In this document: piece by piece, positions 34,362 through 47,454 of the stretch
Layout: each line of letters opens with the position of its first letter
How positions within the stretch are numbered: position 1 is the stretch's first letter
Assembly (NCBI GenBank): GCA_022842305.1
Contig: JALHPY010000004.1
Coordinates: forward strand, 28,917 to 92,916
DNA: 64,000 nt
Origin: Rubrivivax sp.
Lineage (GTDB): Bacteria; Pseudomonadota; Gammaproteobacteria; Burkholderiales; Burkholderiaceae_C
Direction: 5' to 3'
Made by a program: the position numbers and the translations under genes
The notes under the pieces: model-generated
Told to the model about the DNA's origin: nothing
What the model saw: the letters and a program-made list of their open reading frames with translations, nothing else
Databases searched by the model: none

Positions 34362-34664
34362 TCACAGCAACTGGCCGTCTTCGCCCAAAGCCCTGTCGAT
34401 GCGTTGCACCAGCGCGGCGACGTCGGCCTCGCGCGAAGTTGCAGGGCTGGCTGTGCCTGCCGGGCCGCGTTCGGCCAGCTGGTAGGCCAGGTTGAGCGCG
34501 GCCAGCACGGCGATGCGTTCGCGCGCGCGCACCTTGCCCGATTCGCGGATGGCCGTCATCTCGCGGTCGACGGCGGCCACGGCGGTGGTGAGCAGGGCTT
34601 CGCCGCCTTCGGGGCAGCCCAGCATGTACACCTGGCCGAGGATGGAGACTTCGACCTGCTTCAC
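34362..34664 (-). CDS. zapA: Cell division protein ZapA
   Basis: A 100-residue protein: VEVSILGQVYMLGCPEGGE and the coiled-coil AALNLAYQLAE identify ZapA, which crosslinks FtsZ filaments. Overlaps the preceding coiled-coil gene by four bases. 6S RNA follows on the same strand. Confidence 0.95.
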   Translation of the reverse strand: MKQVEVSILGQVYMLGCPEGGEALLTTAVAAVDREMTAIRESGKVRARERIAVLAALNLAYQLAERGPAGTASPATSREADVAALVQRIDRALGEDGQLL

Positions 34665-34873
34665 GGCGTGCCCGCCTTGCCGCCGTTGGCGGGCAGGCGT
34701 TCGAGCAGCGCGTCCACGCGCGAGCGCGCCGCCGCCAGGCGCGAACGCAGGCTGTCGCGCTCGGCCGTCACGGCCAGCAACTGCTGCTCGAGCAGCGCAC
34801 TGGTGCGCTTGAGTTCCTGGTGCCGCAGCAGCAGGCGATCGACGCGTTCGGAAAGGTCTTCAAGCCCGGCCAT
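34661..34873 (-). CDS. Small coiled-coil protein beside ZapA (ZapB-like/TIGR02449)
   Basis: A 70-residue protein made almost wholly of one helix with heptads (LSERVDRLLLRHQELKRTSALLEQQ). It resembles the TIGR02449 family that lies upstream of zapA in beta- and gamma-proteobacteria and is thought to act like ZapB. The start MAGLEDLSER is preferred over the upstream ATG because it lies at the coiled coil. It overlaps nth and zapA. Confidence 0.85.
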   Translation of the reverse strand: MAGLEDLSERVDRLLLRHQELKRTSALLEQQLLAVTAERDSLRSRLAAARSRVDALLERLPANGGKAGTP

Positions 34874-35528
34874 CGGATTCCCCCGCGGGCATTGTAGAAG
34901 CGCCGCGGGCACCCAGGTCACACCAGCGTCGCACCTGGCAATCGGTGCAGCGCGGCGCGCGTGCCTGGCAGACGTGGCGGCCGTGCAGGATGAGCCAGTG
35001 GTGCGCGTCGGCCAGGTAGCGCGGCGGCACGCGTTGCAGCAGCAGCAGTTCCACCGCCAGCGGGTCGCGCCCCGGCGCCAGGCCGCTGCGGTTGGCCACG
35101 CGGAAGACGTGCGTGTCCACCGCCAGCGTGGGCTCGCCGAAGGCCACGTTGAGCACCACGTTGGCGGTCTTGCGGCCGACGCCGGGCAGGGCCTGCAGCG
35201 CCTCGCGCGTGCGTGGCACGGTGCCGCCGTGCTGCTCCACCAGGATGCGGCAGGTGGCCACCAGGTGGCTGGCCTTGGTGCGGTACAGGCCGATGGTGCG
35301 GATCATCTCGGCCACGCGCTCGACCCCCAGATCCAGCATCTTCTGCGGCGTGGGCGCCAGCGCAAACAGCGCCGGTGTGGCCTTGTTGACGCTCACATCG
35401 GTGGCCTGCGCCGACAGCAGCACAGCGGCCAGCAGTTCGAACACGCTGCTGTACTCGAGCTCGCTGCGCGGTTGCGGGTTGGCCGCGGCCAGCGTGGCGA
35501 AGAAGGGCGCTATGGCCTCAGGGTTCAT
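34860..35528 (-). CDS. nth: Endonuclease III
   Basis: A 222-residue base-excision glycosylase/AP-lyase. The helix-hairpin-helix is LPGVGRKTANVVLNVAFG with catalytic Lys, the catalytic Asp is in LAVDTHVFRVANR, and the [4Fe-4S] ligands are CQARAPRCTDCQVRRWC (CX6CX2CX5C). Removes oxidised pyrimidines. Its start overlaps the rnfB stop by 11 bases, and it overlaps the coiled-coil gene downstream. Confidence 0.97.
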   Translation of the reverse strand: MNPEAIAPFFATLAAANPQPRSELEYSSVFELLAAVLLSAQATDVSVNKATPALFALAPTPQKMLDLGVERVAEMIRTIGLYRTKASHLVATCRILVEQHGGTVPRTREALQALPGVGRKTANVVLNVAFGEPTLAVDTHVFRVANRSGLAPGRDPLAVELLLLQRVPPRYLADAHHWLILHGRHVCQARAPRCTDCQVRRWCDLGARGASTMPAGESDGRA

Positions 35529-36240
35529 CGGGCGGGTCGGCCGGGCGGCGCGCGCGGGCGCGCTGCATCGCGGCCTCGATCACGGCGCGCTTGGCGGCCA
35601 GCGCCGCGGGGTCGGTGAGCCGGCTCTGGCCCTCCAGATCGGCCAGCTTGGATTGGGCCTTGGCCAGCAGCCGGGTCTCGTTGTCGACGACCTCGCGCTC
35701 GACGCGCCAGCGGTGGAAGTCGTAGCGCGTGCGCGCCTCGTCGGCCTGCGGCTGGCTCCAGGCCAGCCAACCGCTGCGCGTGCCCGTCACCGGCAGCATG
35801 GCGATGCAGTCGACCGGGCACACCGGCACGCACAGTTCGCAACCGGTGCACAGCGGATCGATCACCGTGTGCATGAACTTGGACGCGCCCACGATGCAGT
35901 CCACCGGGCAGGCCTTGATGCACAGCGTGCAGCCGATGCACCAGGCTTCGTCGATGACGGCCAGCGCGCGCGGGCCCTCGTGGCCGCGCTCGGGGTCCAG
36001 CGGCAGGGGCGGGCGGCCGGTGAGGGCGGCCAGGCGGGCGATACCCTCGGCCCCGCCCGGTGGGCAGCGGTTGATGGCCGCGCCCTCGTGCGCCATGGCC
36101 TGGGCATAGGCGCGGCAGTCGGGGTAGCCGCAGCGCGTGCACTGCGTCTGCGGCAGTGCAGCGTCCAGTCGGTCGGCCAGCGTATCGCCGGCCTTGGGCG
36201 CTGCAGGAGAGGGCGGGGCGTCGGCGGGCTCTGGGGTCAC
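35518..36240 (-). CDS. rnfB: RnfB/RsxB ferredoxin-like electron-transfer protein
   Basis: A 240-residue Fe-S protein: the N-terminal four-cysteine motif CTRCGYPDCRAYAQ...C, then two 4Fe-4S blocks CIGCTLCIKACPVDC and CTGCELCVPVCPVDC. The hydrophobic N-terminal anchor of the usual RnfB is missing, and rnfA, C, D, G and E are absent here. The C-terminal 80 residues are charged and helical (ETRLLAKAQSKLADLEGQ). The rnfB-nth linkage also occurs in other beta-proteobacteria; the electron partner is unknown. Confidence 0.9.
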   Translation of the reverse strand: MTPEPADAPPSPAAPKAGDTLADRLDAALPQTQCTRCGYPDCRAYAQAMAHEGAAINRCPPGGAEGIARLAALTGRPPLPLDPERGHEGPRALAVIDEAWCIGCTLCIKACPVDCIVGASKFMHTVIDPLCTGCELCVPVCPVDCIAMLPVTGTRSGWLAWSQPQADEARTRYDFHRWRVEREVVDNETRLLAKAQSKLADLEGQSRLTDPAALAAKRAVIEAAMQRARARRPADPPDEP

Positions 36241-36247
36241 CGCCGGA

Positions 36248-37540
36248 TTATCCGGCGCGCAGCTGGCCCTGTTCGGCGGCCGGGTTGGCCACGGCCAGTT
36301 CCTGGTTGAAGCGCAGGATGAAGCTGTGCACCTCGGGGTAGACCTTCTCGCGCCAGCGACGGCCCGAGAAGATGCCGTAGTGGCCTGCGCCGATGGCGTC
36401 GTAGTGGAAGCTGCGCGTCTCGGGGATGCCCGTGCACAGTTCGTGCGCGGCCTTGGTCTGGCCGGCGCCGGAGATGTCGTCGAGCTCGCCCTCGACAGTG
36501 AGCAGCGCGGTGGTGCTGATGTCCTGCGGGCGCACCAGCTGGCCGTTCACTTCCCAGGTGCCGTTGACCAGGGAGAAGTCCTGGAACACGGTCTTGATGG
36601 TTTCCAGGTAGTACTCGGCGGGCATGTCCAGCACGGCGTTGTACTCGTCGTAGAACTGGCGGTGCGCTTCGGCGCTGTCGTCGTCGCCGCGGATCAGGTC
36701 GCTGAAGTAGTCGTAGTGGCTGCTGAGGTGGCGGTCGGGGTTCATGGCCACGAAGCCGGTGTGCTGCAGAAAGCCGGGGTAGACGCGGCGGCCGGCGCCC
36801 GGGAAGTTGGTGGGCACGTTGAAGATGACGTTGGACTCGAACCAGGTATGGCTCTTGTTCATGGCCAGGTTGTTCACCGCCGTGGGGCTCTTGCGCGCGT
36901 CGATGGGCCCGCCCATCATGGTCATGGAGCGCGGCGTGGCCTCGCCATTGCTGGCCAGCAGCGACACCGCGGCCAGCACCGGCACCGTGGGCTGGCACAC
37001 CGAGATCACGTGCACTTCGGGGCCGATGTGGCGGATGAACTCTTGCACGTAGGCAACATAGTCGTCCAGGTGGAACGGGCCTTCGGTGGCCGGCACCATG
37101 CGCGCGTCGGTCCAGTCGGTGATGAACACCTTGTGGTCGCACAGCAGGCTCTTGACCGTGTCGCGCAGCAGCGTGGAGTGGTGGCCCGACAGCGGCGCCA
37201 CCACCAGCACCAGGGGCTGGGCCTTCATGACCTCGAGCGCCTGCGGGTTGTCGGTGAAGCGCTTGAAGCGCAGCAGGCGGCAAAAGGGCTTTTTCATGGC
37301 CACCTGCTCCTGCACCGCCACCTCGACGCCGCCCACGGTGGCCGCGGTGATGGCGAAAGGCGGCTTCTCGTATTCCTTGGCCAGGCGGTGCATCAGGTCG
37401 AAGCTGGCCGACATGCGCTGCGCCAGGGGCATCTGGGCAAACGGCGACAAGGGATGCTCAAACAGCTTGGCGGAAGCGCTGGCGAACTCGGAGAACGGCG
37501 CCATCAGCGCGCGTTGCGTTTCGTAGATCTGGTAAAGCAT
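36248..37540 (-). CDS. phaZ: Intracellular polyhydroxybutyrate depolymerase
   Basis: A 430-residue alpha/beta hydrolase matching PhaZ of Cupriavidus. The nucleophile is a cysteine (VISVCQPTVPVLAAVS, Cys182), as in PhaZ1 of C. necator, rather than a serine; the oxyanion-like segment LVVAPLSGHHSTLLRD precedes it. It mobilises stored PHB to 3-hydroxybutyrate oligomers. ATG 37540 (MLYQIYETQR) is chosen over the longer ORF. A PhaR-type palindrome lies 86 bases upstream. Confidence 0.94.
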   Translation of the reverse strand: MLYQIYETQRALMAPFSEFASASAKLFEHPLSPFAQMPLAQRMSASFDLMHRLAKEYEKPPFAITAATVGGVEVAVQEQVAMKKPFCRLLRFKRFTDNPQALEVMKAQPLVLVVAPLSGHHSTLLRDTVKSLLCDHKVFITDWTDARMVPATEGPFHLDDYVAYVQEFIRHIGPEVHVISVCQPTVPVLAAVSLLASNGEATPRSMTMMGGPIDARKSPTAVNNLAMNKSHTWFESNVIFNVPTNFPGAGRRVYPGFLQHTGFVAMNPDRHLSSHYDYFSDLIRGDDDSAEAHRQFYDEYNAVLDMPAEYYLETIKTVFQDFSLVNGTWEVNGQLVRPQDISTTALLTVEGELDDISGAGQTKAAHELCTGIPETRSFHYDAIGAGHYGIFSGRRWREKVYPEVHSFILRFNQELAVANPAAEQGQLRAG

Positions 37541-37625
37541 CGAGTGTCTCCAGCTGCCTTGTCTCATTCAGACGCACGCATCATGCGCCCCGAACACTGA
37601 GGCCGCACTGACGGGTTCCGCAAAT

Positions 37626-37644
37626 TTTGCTGCACTGCAGCAAA
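37626..37644. promoter_or_regulatory. Candidate PhaR operator upstream of phaZ
   Basis: TTTGCTGCACTGCAGCAAA is a perfect inverted repeat, 9-base arms with one central base. It fits the CTGC-N3-GCAG pattern reported for PhaR in Rhodobacter and Paracoccus. A CATAAT (-10-like, minus strand) lies at 37654-37659, so the palindrome would overlap the transcript start. Confidence 0.55.
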
Positions 37645-37724
37645 CTTGGAGGGATTATGACATCGCGGCGGCGGCCGCGCTGTCGCTTGCCGGACAAAGC
37701 GTGCGGCGACCAGGGCCTTGCGCG

Positions 37725-38942
37725 TCAGCGCATCACGGCGGCGATGGCTGCCACCACGGCCGCGATGTTGCGGTTGTTGATGGCCGCCACGCAGATGCGG
37801 CCCGAATCCAGGCCGTAGACGCCGAATTCGCCGCGCAGGCGCTGCATCTGGGCCACGCTCAGGCCGGAGTAGCTGAACATGCCTTTCTGGCGCGTGATGT
37901 AGTCCAGCTCACCCTTGACGCCGGCGGCGCGCAACTGGGCGACCAGGGCCTCGCGCATGGCGCGGATGCGCACACGCATGCCGGCGAGCTCTTCTTCCCA
38001 CAGCGCGCGCAGCGCCGGGGTGGTGAGCACCGTGGCCACCAGCTGGGCGCCGAAGGTGGGCGGGTTGGAGTAGTTGGCGCGGATCACCGACTTCAGCTGC
38101 GACAGCACGCGGCCGCATTCCTCGGCGCTGGCGCAGACGACGCTGAGCGCGCCGACGCGCTCGCCGTAGATCGAGAAGCTCTTCGAGAACGAGCTGGCGA
38201 CGAAGAAGCTGGCACCGGTGGCCAGGAACACCTGCACCGCCGCGCCGTCCTCTTGGATGCCTTCGCCGAAGCCCTGGTAGGCCATGTCCAGGAAGGGCAC
38301 CAGGCCGCGCTCGGCGCACACCGCCGCCACCTGCTGCCACTGGGCCGAAGACAGGTCACAGCCCGTGGGGTTGTGGCAGCAGGCGTGCATCACCACGATG
38401 CTGCCGGCGTCGGCCGCGCGCAGTGCCGCCATCAGGTCGTCGAAGCGGATGCCGCGCGTGGCGGCGTCGTAGTAGGGGAAGGTCTCGACGGTGAAGCCGG
38501 CCTGGGTGAACAGCGCGCGGTGGTTTTCCCAGCTGGGGTCGCTGATCAGCACCTTGGCCGCCGGGTTGACGCGGCGCAGGAAATCGGCACCGACCTTCAG
38601 GCCGCCGGTGCCGCCCAGGGCCTGCACGGTGGCCACGCGGCCGCTCTTGACGATGGCGCTGTCGGCGCCAAAGACCAGGCCCTGCACCGCCTTCTGGTAG
38701 GCGACGATGCCGTCGATGGGCAGGTAGGCCTTGGCCTTGGGGGATTCGAGCAGCTGCTTCTCGGCCTCGGCCACGCAGCGCAGCACGGGCAGCTTGCCCT
38801 CATCGTTGAAGTACACGCCCACGCCCAGGTTGACCTTGGCCGGGTTGGTGTCGGCATTGAACTGCTCGCTCAGGCCCAGGATGGGGTCGCGGGGCGCCAT
38901 TTCGACGGCGCCAAAAAGGGAGTGGGTCACGGACGCGGACAT
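37725..38942 (-). CDS. Aromatic/aspartate aminotransferase (TyrB-like)
   Basis: A 405-residue fold-type I PLP enzyme of the Ib subclass. Motifs: [41 protein letters not shown], and the PLP lysine in [17 protein letters not shown]. It swaps the amino group between aspartate or aromatic amino acids and 2-oxoglutarate. The start [15 protein letters not shown] is chosen from similarity to the family N-terminus; the ORF track extends upstream. It lies downstream of uvrB in the opposite orientation (divergent). Confidence 0.94.
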   Translation of the reverse strand: MSASVTHSLFGAVEMAPRDPILGLSEQFNADTNPAKVNLGVGVYFNDEGKLPVLRCVAEAEKQLLESPKAKAYLPIDGIVAYQKAVQGLVFGADSAIVKSGRVATVQALGGTGGLKVGADFLRRVNPAAKVLISDPSWENHRALFTQAGFTVETFPYYDAATRGIRFDDLMAALRAADAGSIVVMHACCHNPTGCDLSSAQWQQVAAVCAERGLVPFLDMAYQGFGEGIQEDGAAVQVFLATGASFFVASSFSKSFSIYGERVGALSVVCASAEECGRVLSQLKSVIRANYSNPPTFGAQLVATVLTTPALRALWEEELAGMRVRIRAMREALVAQLRAAGVKGELDYITRQKGMFSYSGLSVAQMQRLRGEFGVYGLDSGRICVAAINNRNIAAVVAAIAAVMR

Positions 38943-39100
38943 GGCAGTGCTTCCTGAGGTGGGGAGAGGGTGTATCGGGGGGATGGAGGCGACGGGCTGC
39001 GCGGCCACGGCGGGCTGCGCTACGCTTGCCGATTGGCCAGGGCGCAGGGTTGCGCCGTCAAGGGCCCGATTGTAAGTGGCCTGCCTGCAGGGAGTTCCGG

Positions 39101-41211
<2,111 letters not shown>

Positions 41212-41215
<4 letters not shown>

Positions 41216-41772
41216 AGCGCCTGGTCCAGCGGCTTTTCGGCGCCGAGCCCGAGACCGGCGGCGCTCAGCTGCGCATCCTGATGGTCTGCATGGGCAACAT
41301 CTGCCGCTCGCCCACGGCCGAGGGCGTGCTGCGCGCGCAGTTGGCACGCGCTGGGTTGGGCCGCGCGGTGCTGGTTGATTCGGCCGGCACCATCGGCTCG
41401 CATGCCGGCGAGGCGCCCGATGCGCGCGCCATGCGCCACGCCGCGGCGCGCGGCTACGACCTGTCGGCCTTGCGCGCCCGGCCGGTGCAGGCGTCCGACT
41501 TCGAGCGCTTCGACTGGCTGCTGGCCATGGACGAGGACAACCTGGCCTGGCTGCGCCAGCGCGCCCCCGCGCAGGCCGTGGACCGCTGTGCCCTGCTGCT
41601 GCCCTTTGCCGGCCGCGCGCAAGCGCCCCACGAGGTGCCCGACCCCTATTACGGCGGTCCGGCCGGCTTCGATCAGGTGCTGGACCTGGTGGAAGACGCC
41701 TGCGCCCGCCTGGTGCCGCGCCTGGCGCGGGGCGAGTTGCCGCTGCGGGCGGGGGCGCCGGGCAAAGCTTGA
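41212..41772 (+). CDS. Low-molecular-weight protein tyrosine phosphatase
   Basis: A 186-residue LMW-PTP. The P-loop is [10 protein letters not shown] (Cys at about residue 26) and the general acid is in DPYYGG near the C-terminus ([11 protein letters not shown]). An N-terminal extension of about 20 residues ([11 protein letters not shown]) precedes the core, and the C-terminal tail is Ala/Arg-rich. Probably cotranscribed with uvrB. Target unknown. Confidence 0.92.
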
Positions 41773-41798
41773 TCAAATCGGTCAACTTAAGCTATACT
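41769..41798 (+). promoter_or_regulatory. isc operon promoter
   Basis: TTGATC (41769-41774), an 18-base spacer and TATACT (41793-41798) form a sigma-70 promoter that partly overlaps the end of the phosphatase gene. The IscR-type site at 41794-41818 covers the -10 and start point, so holo-IscR binding would repress it. Confidence 0.7.
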
Positions 41799-41818
41799 TG
41801 ACCGTATTAGTCAGGTTC
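41794..41818. promoter_or_regulatory. IscR type-1 binding site
   Basis: ATACTTGACCGTATTAGTCAGGTTC matches the E. coli type-1 motif ATASYYGACTRWWWYAGTCRRSTAT at most positions. It lies over the -10 box of the isc promoter, which fits autorepression by cluster-loaded IscR. Confidence 0.75.
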
Positions 41819-41896
41819 GTGTTCGCAACCCGCAGGGCGGGCAGCTTGACGGACTTTCCTGCTTGCCGCTGCGCCCCTTGCGCCTGGAGATTGACC

Positions 41897-42430
41897 ATGA
41901 GACTCACCACCAAAGGCCGCTTTGCCGTCACGGCCATGATCGACTTGGCGCTGCGCGCCAACGCCGGCCCCGTGGCCCTGGCCGCCATCAGCCAGCGCCA
42001 GCAGATTTCGCTGTCCTACCTCGAACAGCTGTTCGGCAAGCTGCGCCGCCACGAACTGGTGGAAAGCACGCGCGGCCCGGGCGGCGGTTATTCGCTGGGG
42101 CGCGCGGCCGCCGAGATCACCGTGGCCGACATCATCGTGGCCGTGGACGAACCGATAGACGCCACCGGCTGCAGCGGCCGCGAAGGTTGCATGGGCGAGG
42201 ACACCGGCAAGTGCATGACGCACGACCTGTGGGCCAGCCTCAACGCCCGCATGATCGAGTACCTCGATTCGATCTCGCTGAAGAAGTTGGTCGACGAGCA
42301 GTTGGCCAAGGGCGTGGCCATCGACGAATCGCCGGTCAAGCGGGCCATCTCCAACGTGCCGGTGGTCAAGCCGATCAAGGTCACCGCACCCAATTCGGTG
42401 TTCGCCCTGGGCGGCGCCTTCTCGAAGTAA
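41897..42430 (+). CDS. iscR: Fe-S cluster-sensing transcription factor IscR
   Basis: A 177-residue Rrf2-family regulator: [19 protein letters not shown], a winged helix with [18 protein letters not shown], and three cluster cysteines in [15 protein letters not shown], with His following. It represses the isc operon when it carries a [2Fe-2S] cluster. The C-terminal tail is extended relative to E. coli IscR. First gene of the isc operon. Confidence 0.97.
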   Translation: MRLTTKGRFAVTAMIDLALRANAGPVALAAISQRQQISLSYLEQLFGKLRRHELVESTRGPGGGYSLGRAAAEITVADIIVAVDEPIDATGCSGREGCMGEDTGKCMTHDLWASLNARMIEYLDSISLKKLVDEQLAKGVAIDESPVKRAISNVPVVKPIKVTAPNSVFALGGAFSK

Positions 42431-42446
42431 AGGGCCGCGCTCGATC

Positions 42447-43661
42447 ATGACCCCGCATTTCCCGATCTACATGGACTACGGCGCGACGACGCCGTGCGAC
42501 CCGCGCGTGGTGGACGCGATGATCCCCTGGCTGCGTGAACACTTCGGCAACCCTGCCAGCCGCAGCCACGCCTGGGGCTGGGAGGCCGAGGAAGCCGTCG
42601 AGAAGGCGCGTGCCCAGGTGGCCGGGCTGATCAACGCAGACCCGCGTGAGATCGTCTGGACCAGTGGCGCCACCGAGAGCATCAACCTCGCGATCAAGGG
42701 CGCGGCGCATTTCTACAGCAGCCGCGGCAAGCACATCGTCACCGTCAGGACCGAGCACAAGGCCGTGCTCGACACCACGCGCGAGCTCGAGCGCCAGGGC
42801 TTCGAGGTCACCTACCTCGAGGTGCAGGAGAACGGCCTGCTCGACCTCGACCGCTTCAAGGACGCGCTGCGCAAGGACACCATCCTGGTCTCGGTGATGC
42901 TGGTCAACAACGAGATCGGCGTGATCCAGGACATCCCGGCCATCGGGGCCCTGTGCCGCGAACGCGGCATCGTGCTGCACGTGGACGGCGCACAGGCCAC
43001 CGGCAAGGTTGCCATCGACATCAACGCGCTGCCGGTGGACCTGCTCAGCCTGGCCAGCCACAAGACCTACGGCCCCAAGGGCATCGGCGCGCTGTACGTG
43101 CGGCGCAAGCCGCGCGTGCGGCTCGAGGCGCAGATGCACGGCGGCGGCCACGAGCGCGGCATGCGCAGCGGCACGTTGCCCACACACCAGTGCGTGGGCA
43201 TGGGTCTGGCTTTCGAGATCGCCAAGGCCGAGATGGGCGCCGACAACGAACGCATTCGCATGCTGCAGCAGCGCTTGCTGAAGGGCATCTCCACCATCGA
43301 GCAGGTGTTCATCAACGGCGATCTCGAACGGCGTGTGCCGCACAACCTCAACGCCAGCTTCAACTACGTCGAGGGCGAGTCGCTGATCATGGGCGTCAAG
43401 GGCCTGGCCGTGTCTTCGGGCTCGGCCTGCACCAGCGCCAGCCTCGAGCCCAGCTACGTGCTGCGCGCCTTGGGCCGCAGCGACGAGCTGGCGCATTCCA
43501 GCCTGCGCATGACCATCGGCCGCTTCACCACCGAGCAGGAAATCGATTACGCCGTTTCTACGTTGCAAGACAACGTGGCCAAGCTGCGCGAACTCTCGCC
43601 GCTGTGGGAGATGTTCAAGGACGGTGTGGACATCAGCACCATCCAGTGGGCAGCGCACTAG
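42447..43661 (+). CDS. iscS: Cysteine desulfurase IscS
   Basis: A 404-residue class V PLP enzyme. The PLP lysine is in [12 protein letters not shown], and the persulfide cysteine lies in [21 protein letters not shown]. It supplies sulfur from cysteine to IscU and to TusA-type carriers. 16 bases after iscR. Length is normal. Confidence 0.98.
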   Translation: MTPHFPIYMDYGATTPCDPRVVDAMIPWLREHFGNPASRSHAWGWEAEEAVEKARAQVAGLINADPREIVWTSGATESINLAIKGAAHFYSSRGKHIVTVRTEHKAVLDTTRELERQGFEVTYLEVQENGLLDLDRFKDALRKDTILVSVMLVNNEIGVIQDIPAIGALCRERGIVLHVDGAQATGKVAIDINALPVDLLSLASHKTYGPKGIGALYVRRKPRVRLEAQMHGGGHERGMRSGTLPTHQCVGMGLAFEIAKAEMGADNERIRMLQQRLLKGISTIEQVFINGDLERRVPHNLNASFNYVEGESLIMGVKGLAVSSGSACTSASLEPSYVLRALGRSDELAHSSLRMTIGRFTTEQEIDYAVSTLQDNVAKLRELSPLWEMFKDGVDISTIQWAAH

Positions 43662-43690
43662 AACCCGACACAGTACTCAGGAGCATCAAC

Positions 43691-44104
43691 ATGGCATACA
43701 GCGAAAAGGTCGTCGAACACTACGAAAACCCGCGCAACGTCGGCTCCTTCGACAAGGGCGACGATTCGGTGGGCACGGGCATGGTCGGCGCGCCGGCCTG
43801 CGGCGACGTGATGAAGCTGCAGATCAAGGTCAACGCCGAGACCGGCCTGATCGAAGACGCGCGCTTCAAGACCTATGGCTGCGGTTCGGCCATCGCCTCC
43901 AGCTCGCTCGTGACCGAATGGGTCAAGGGCAAGACGCTGGACGAAGCGGTGAGCATCAAGAACACGCAGATCGCGCAAGAGCTGGCTCTGCCGCCGGTCA
44001 AGATCCACTGCTCCATCCTGGCCGAAGACGCCATCAAGGCGGCGGTGCAGGACTACAAGGCCAAGCACGGCGTGGCCGGCGAGACCGTGGCGGCAGGACA
44101 TTGA
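43691..44104 (+). CDS. iscU: Fe-S cluster scaffold protein IscU
   Basis: A 137-residue scaffold: the three cluster cysteines are in [18 protein letters not shown] and [12 protein letters not shown], and LPPVK of the HscA-binding motif is present (LPPVKIHCS). Assembles [2Fe-2S] clusters with sulfur from IscS. 29 bases after iscS. Confidence 0.98.
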   Translation: MAYSEKVVEHYENPRNVGSFDKGDDSVGTGMVGAPACGDVMKLQIKVNAETGLIEDARFKTYGCGSAIASSSLVTEWVKGKTLDEAVSIKNTQIAQELALPPVKIHCSILAEDAIKAAVQDYKAKHGVAGETVAAGH

Positions 44105-44108
44105 TTCG

Positions 44109-44432
44109 ATGGCTGTCACCCTGACCGAGGCCGCGGCGCGGCATGTCACGCGATACCTGGGCCGGCGCGGCAAGGGTGTGGGCGTGCGCCTGGGCGTCAA
44201 GACCACCGGCTGCTCCGGGCTGGCCTACAAGCTCGAGTACGCCGACGAGATCGCGCCCGAGGACGTGATCTTCGAAGGTCATGGCGTCAAGGTGCTGATC
44301 GACCCCAAGAGCCTGCCCTATCTCGACGGCACCGAACTCGACTTCGTGCGCGAAGGCCTGAACGAGGGCTTCAAGTTCTACAACCCGCGCGAGAAAGACC
44401 GCTGCGGCTGCGGAGAGTCCTTCCGCATCTGA
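44109..44432 (+). CDS. iscA: Iron-sulfur assembly protein IscA
   Basis: A 107-residue A-type carrier: [21 protein letters not shown] and C-terminal CGCGESF supply the three conserved cysteines. Carries clusters or iron to [4Fe-4S] proteins. Four bases after iscU. Confidence 0.97.
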   Translation: MAVTLTEAAARHVTRYLGRRGKGVGVRLGVKTTGCSGLAYKLEYADEIAPEDVIFEGHGVKVLIDPKSLPYLDGTELDFVREGLNEGFKFYNPREKDRCGCGESFRI

Positions 44433-44503
44433 CCCCCCGGCCGCGCCGCCATGGCGCGGGCTTCTTCCGCCCGGCGCCGTGGTGTCGCGGCTGCGCCTTT
44501 GCC

Positions 44504-44989
44504 ATGATCCAGAGCCTCGTCATCCGCCGCGAACGCCCCGACCAGCCCGACGTGCAGGCGTTGCTGGACGACCTGGATCGTTACCTGGCCACCCTGTACG
44601 CGCCCGAGGCCAACCACATCCTCGACGTGCAGGCCTTGCTGGCGCCCGACGTCGCCTTCTATGTGGCGCGCGACGCTGGCCAGGCCATCGCCGCGGGCGC
44701 CTGGCGGCGCATGCCGGGCGAACCCGACACCGGTCTTTTGCCCTATGCCGAGATCAAGCGCATGGTGGTAGCCCCGGCGCGGCGCGGGCAGGGCATCGCG
44801 GCCCGCCTGCTGGCCACGCTGGAACAGGACATCTGCGCCGCAGGCCTGCGGCTTGCCCTGCTGGAGACCGGCCGCCATCAGGCAGAGGCGGTGAAGCTGT
44901 ACGAGCGCTGCGGCTACGCGCTGCGCGGGCCCTTCGGCGGCTACCCCGACAATGGGCTGTCGGCTTTTTACGGCAAGACCATCCAATGA
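44504..44989 (+). CDS. GNAT-family N-acetyltransferase inserted in the isc operon
   Basis: A 161-residue Gcn5-type acetyltransferase. The acetyl-CoA binding motif A is VVAPARRGQGIAARLLATLE, and motif B follows with LLETGRHQAEAVKLYERCGY. The isc operon order elsewhere is iscA-hscB; this gene lies between them, with 71 and 75 base gaps and a repeat element on its right. Substrate unknown. It could be an insertion or a local fusion of functions. Confidence 0.88.
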   Translation: MIQSLVIRRERPDQPDVQALLDDLDRYLATLYAPEANHILDVQALLAPDVAFYVARDAGQAIAAGAWRRMPGEPDTGLLPYAEIKRMVVAPARRGQGIAARLLATLEQDICAAGLRLALLETGRHQAEAVKLYERCGYALRGPFGGYPDNGLSAFYGKTIQ

Positions 44990-44990
44990 A

Positions 44991-45060
44991 GCCCCCACGC
45001 TCGCTTCGCTCGCTGCCCCCCGAGGGGGCCGTCAGCACCTTCGGAACGGCCGGGCGGTAC
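44991..45060 (+). repeat. GC-rich hairpin repeat, copy 1 (isc operon)
   Basis: GCCCCCACGCTC...CGCTGCCCCCCGAGGGGGC...CGGCCGGGCGG. A GCCCCC-CGA-GGGGGC hairpin (45015-45029) is its core. The same element is at 63729. It fills the gap between the GNAT stop and hscB. Confidence 0.8.
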
Positions 45061-45064
45061 TGAC

Positions 45065-45589
45065 ATGAAGCTCAGCGACGATGATTTCACGCTCTTCGCA
45101 CTGCCCCGACGGCAGGCGCTGGACCGTGGCGAACTGGATGCGCGCCGCCGCGACCTGCAGGCCCAGGTGCACCCCGACCGCTTTGCCGCCGAAGGCGCTG
45201 CCGCTCAGCGCCTGGCCATGCAATGGGCGGTGCGCGTGAACGAGGCCTACCAGCGCCTGAAAGACCCGCTCAGCCGCGCCGCCTATCTGTGTGAACTGGC
45301 CGGCGCGCCCATCGATGCCGAGCGCAACACGGCCATGCCGGCGGCCTTTCTGATGCAGCAGATGGCCTGGCGCGAAGCGCTGGAAGACGCGCCCGACAGC
45401 GCCGCCGTCGAGCGCCTGGACGCCGACGTGGCGCGCCACGAGCAGGCGCTGTTTGCCGAACTCACCGAGATGCTGGACACCCGCGGCGACACCGCCGCCG
45501 CCGCCGCCCAGGTGCGCGCGCTGATGTTCGTGGCGCGTTTCCGCCAGGACATCGAACGCCGCCTGGACACCCTGGACGCCACCCGATAG
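45065..45589 (+). CDS. hscB: Co-chaperone HscB
   Basis: A 174-residue J protein: the HPD motif is in VHPDRF (residue about 35), followed by the IscU-binding helical domain (FARFRQDIERRL). Delivers IscU to HscA. The N-terminus lacks the zinc-binding extension of eukaryotic HSC20. Six bases before hscA. Confidence 0.95.
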   Translation: MKLSDDDFTLFALPRRQALDRGELDARRRDLQAQVHPDRFAAEGAAAQRLAMQWAVRVNEAYQRLKDPLSRAAYLCELAGAPIDAERNTAMPAAFLMQQMAWREALEDAPDSAAVERLDADVARHEQALFAELTEMLDTRGDTAAAAAQVRALMFVARFRQDIERRLDTLDATR

Positions 45590-45595
45590 AACCCG

Positions 45596-47452
<1,857 letters not shown>

Positions 47453-47454
47453 CC

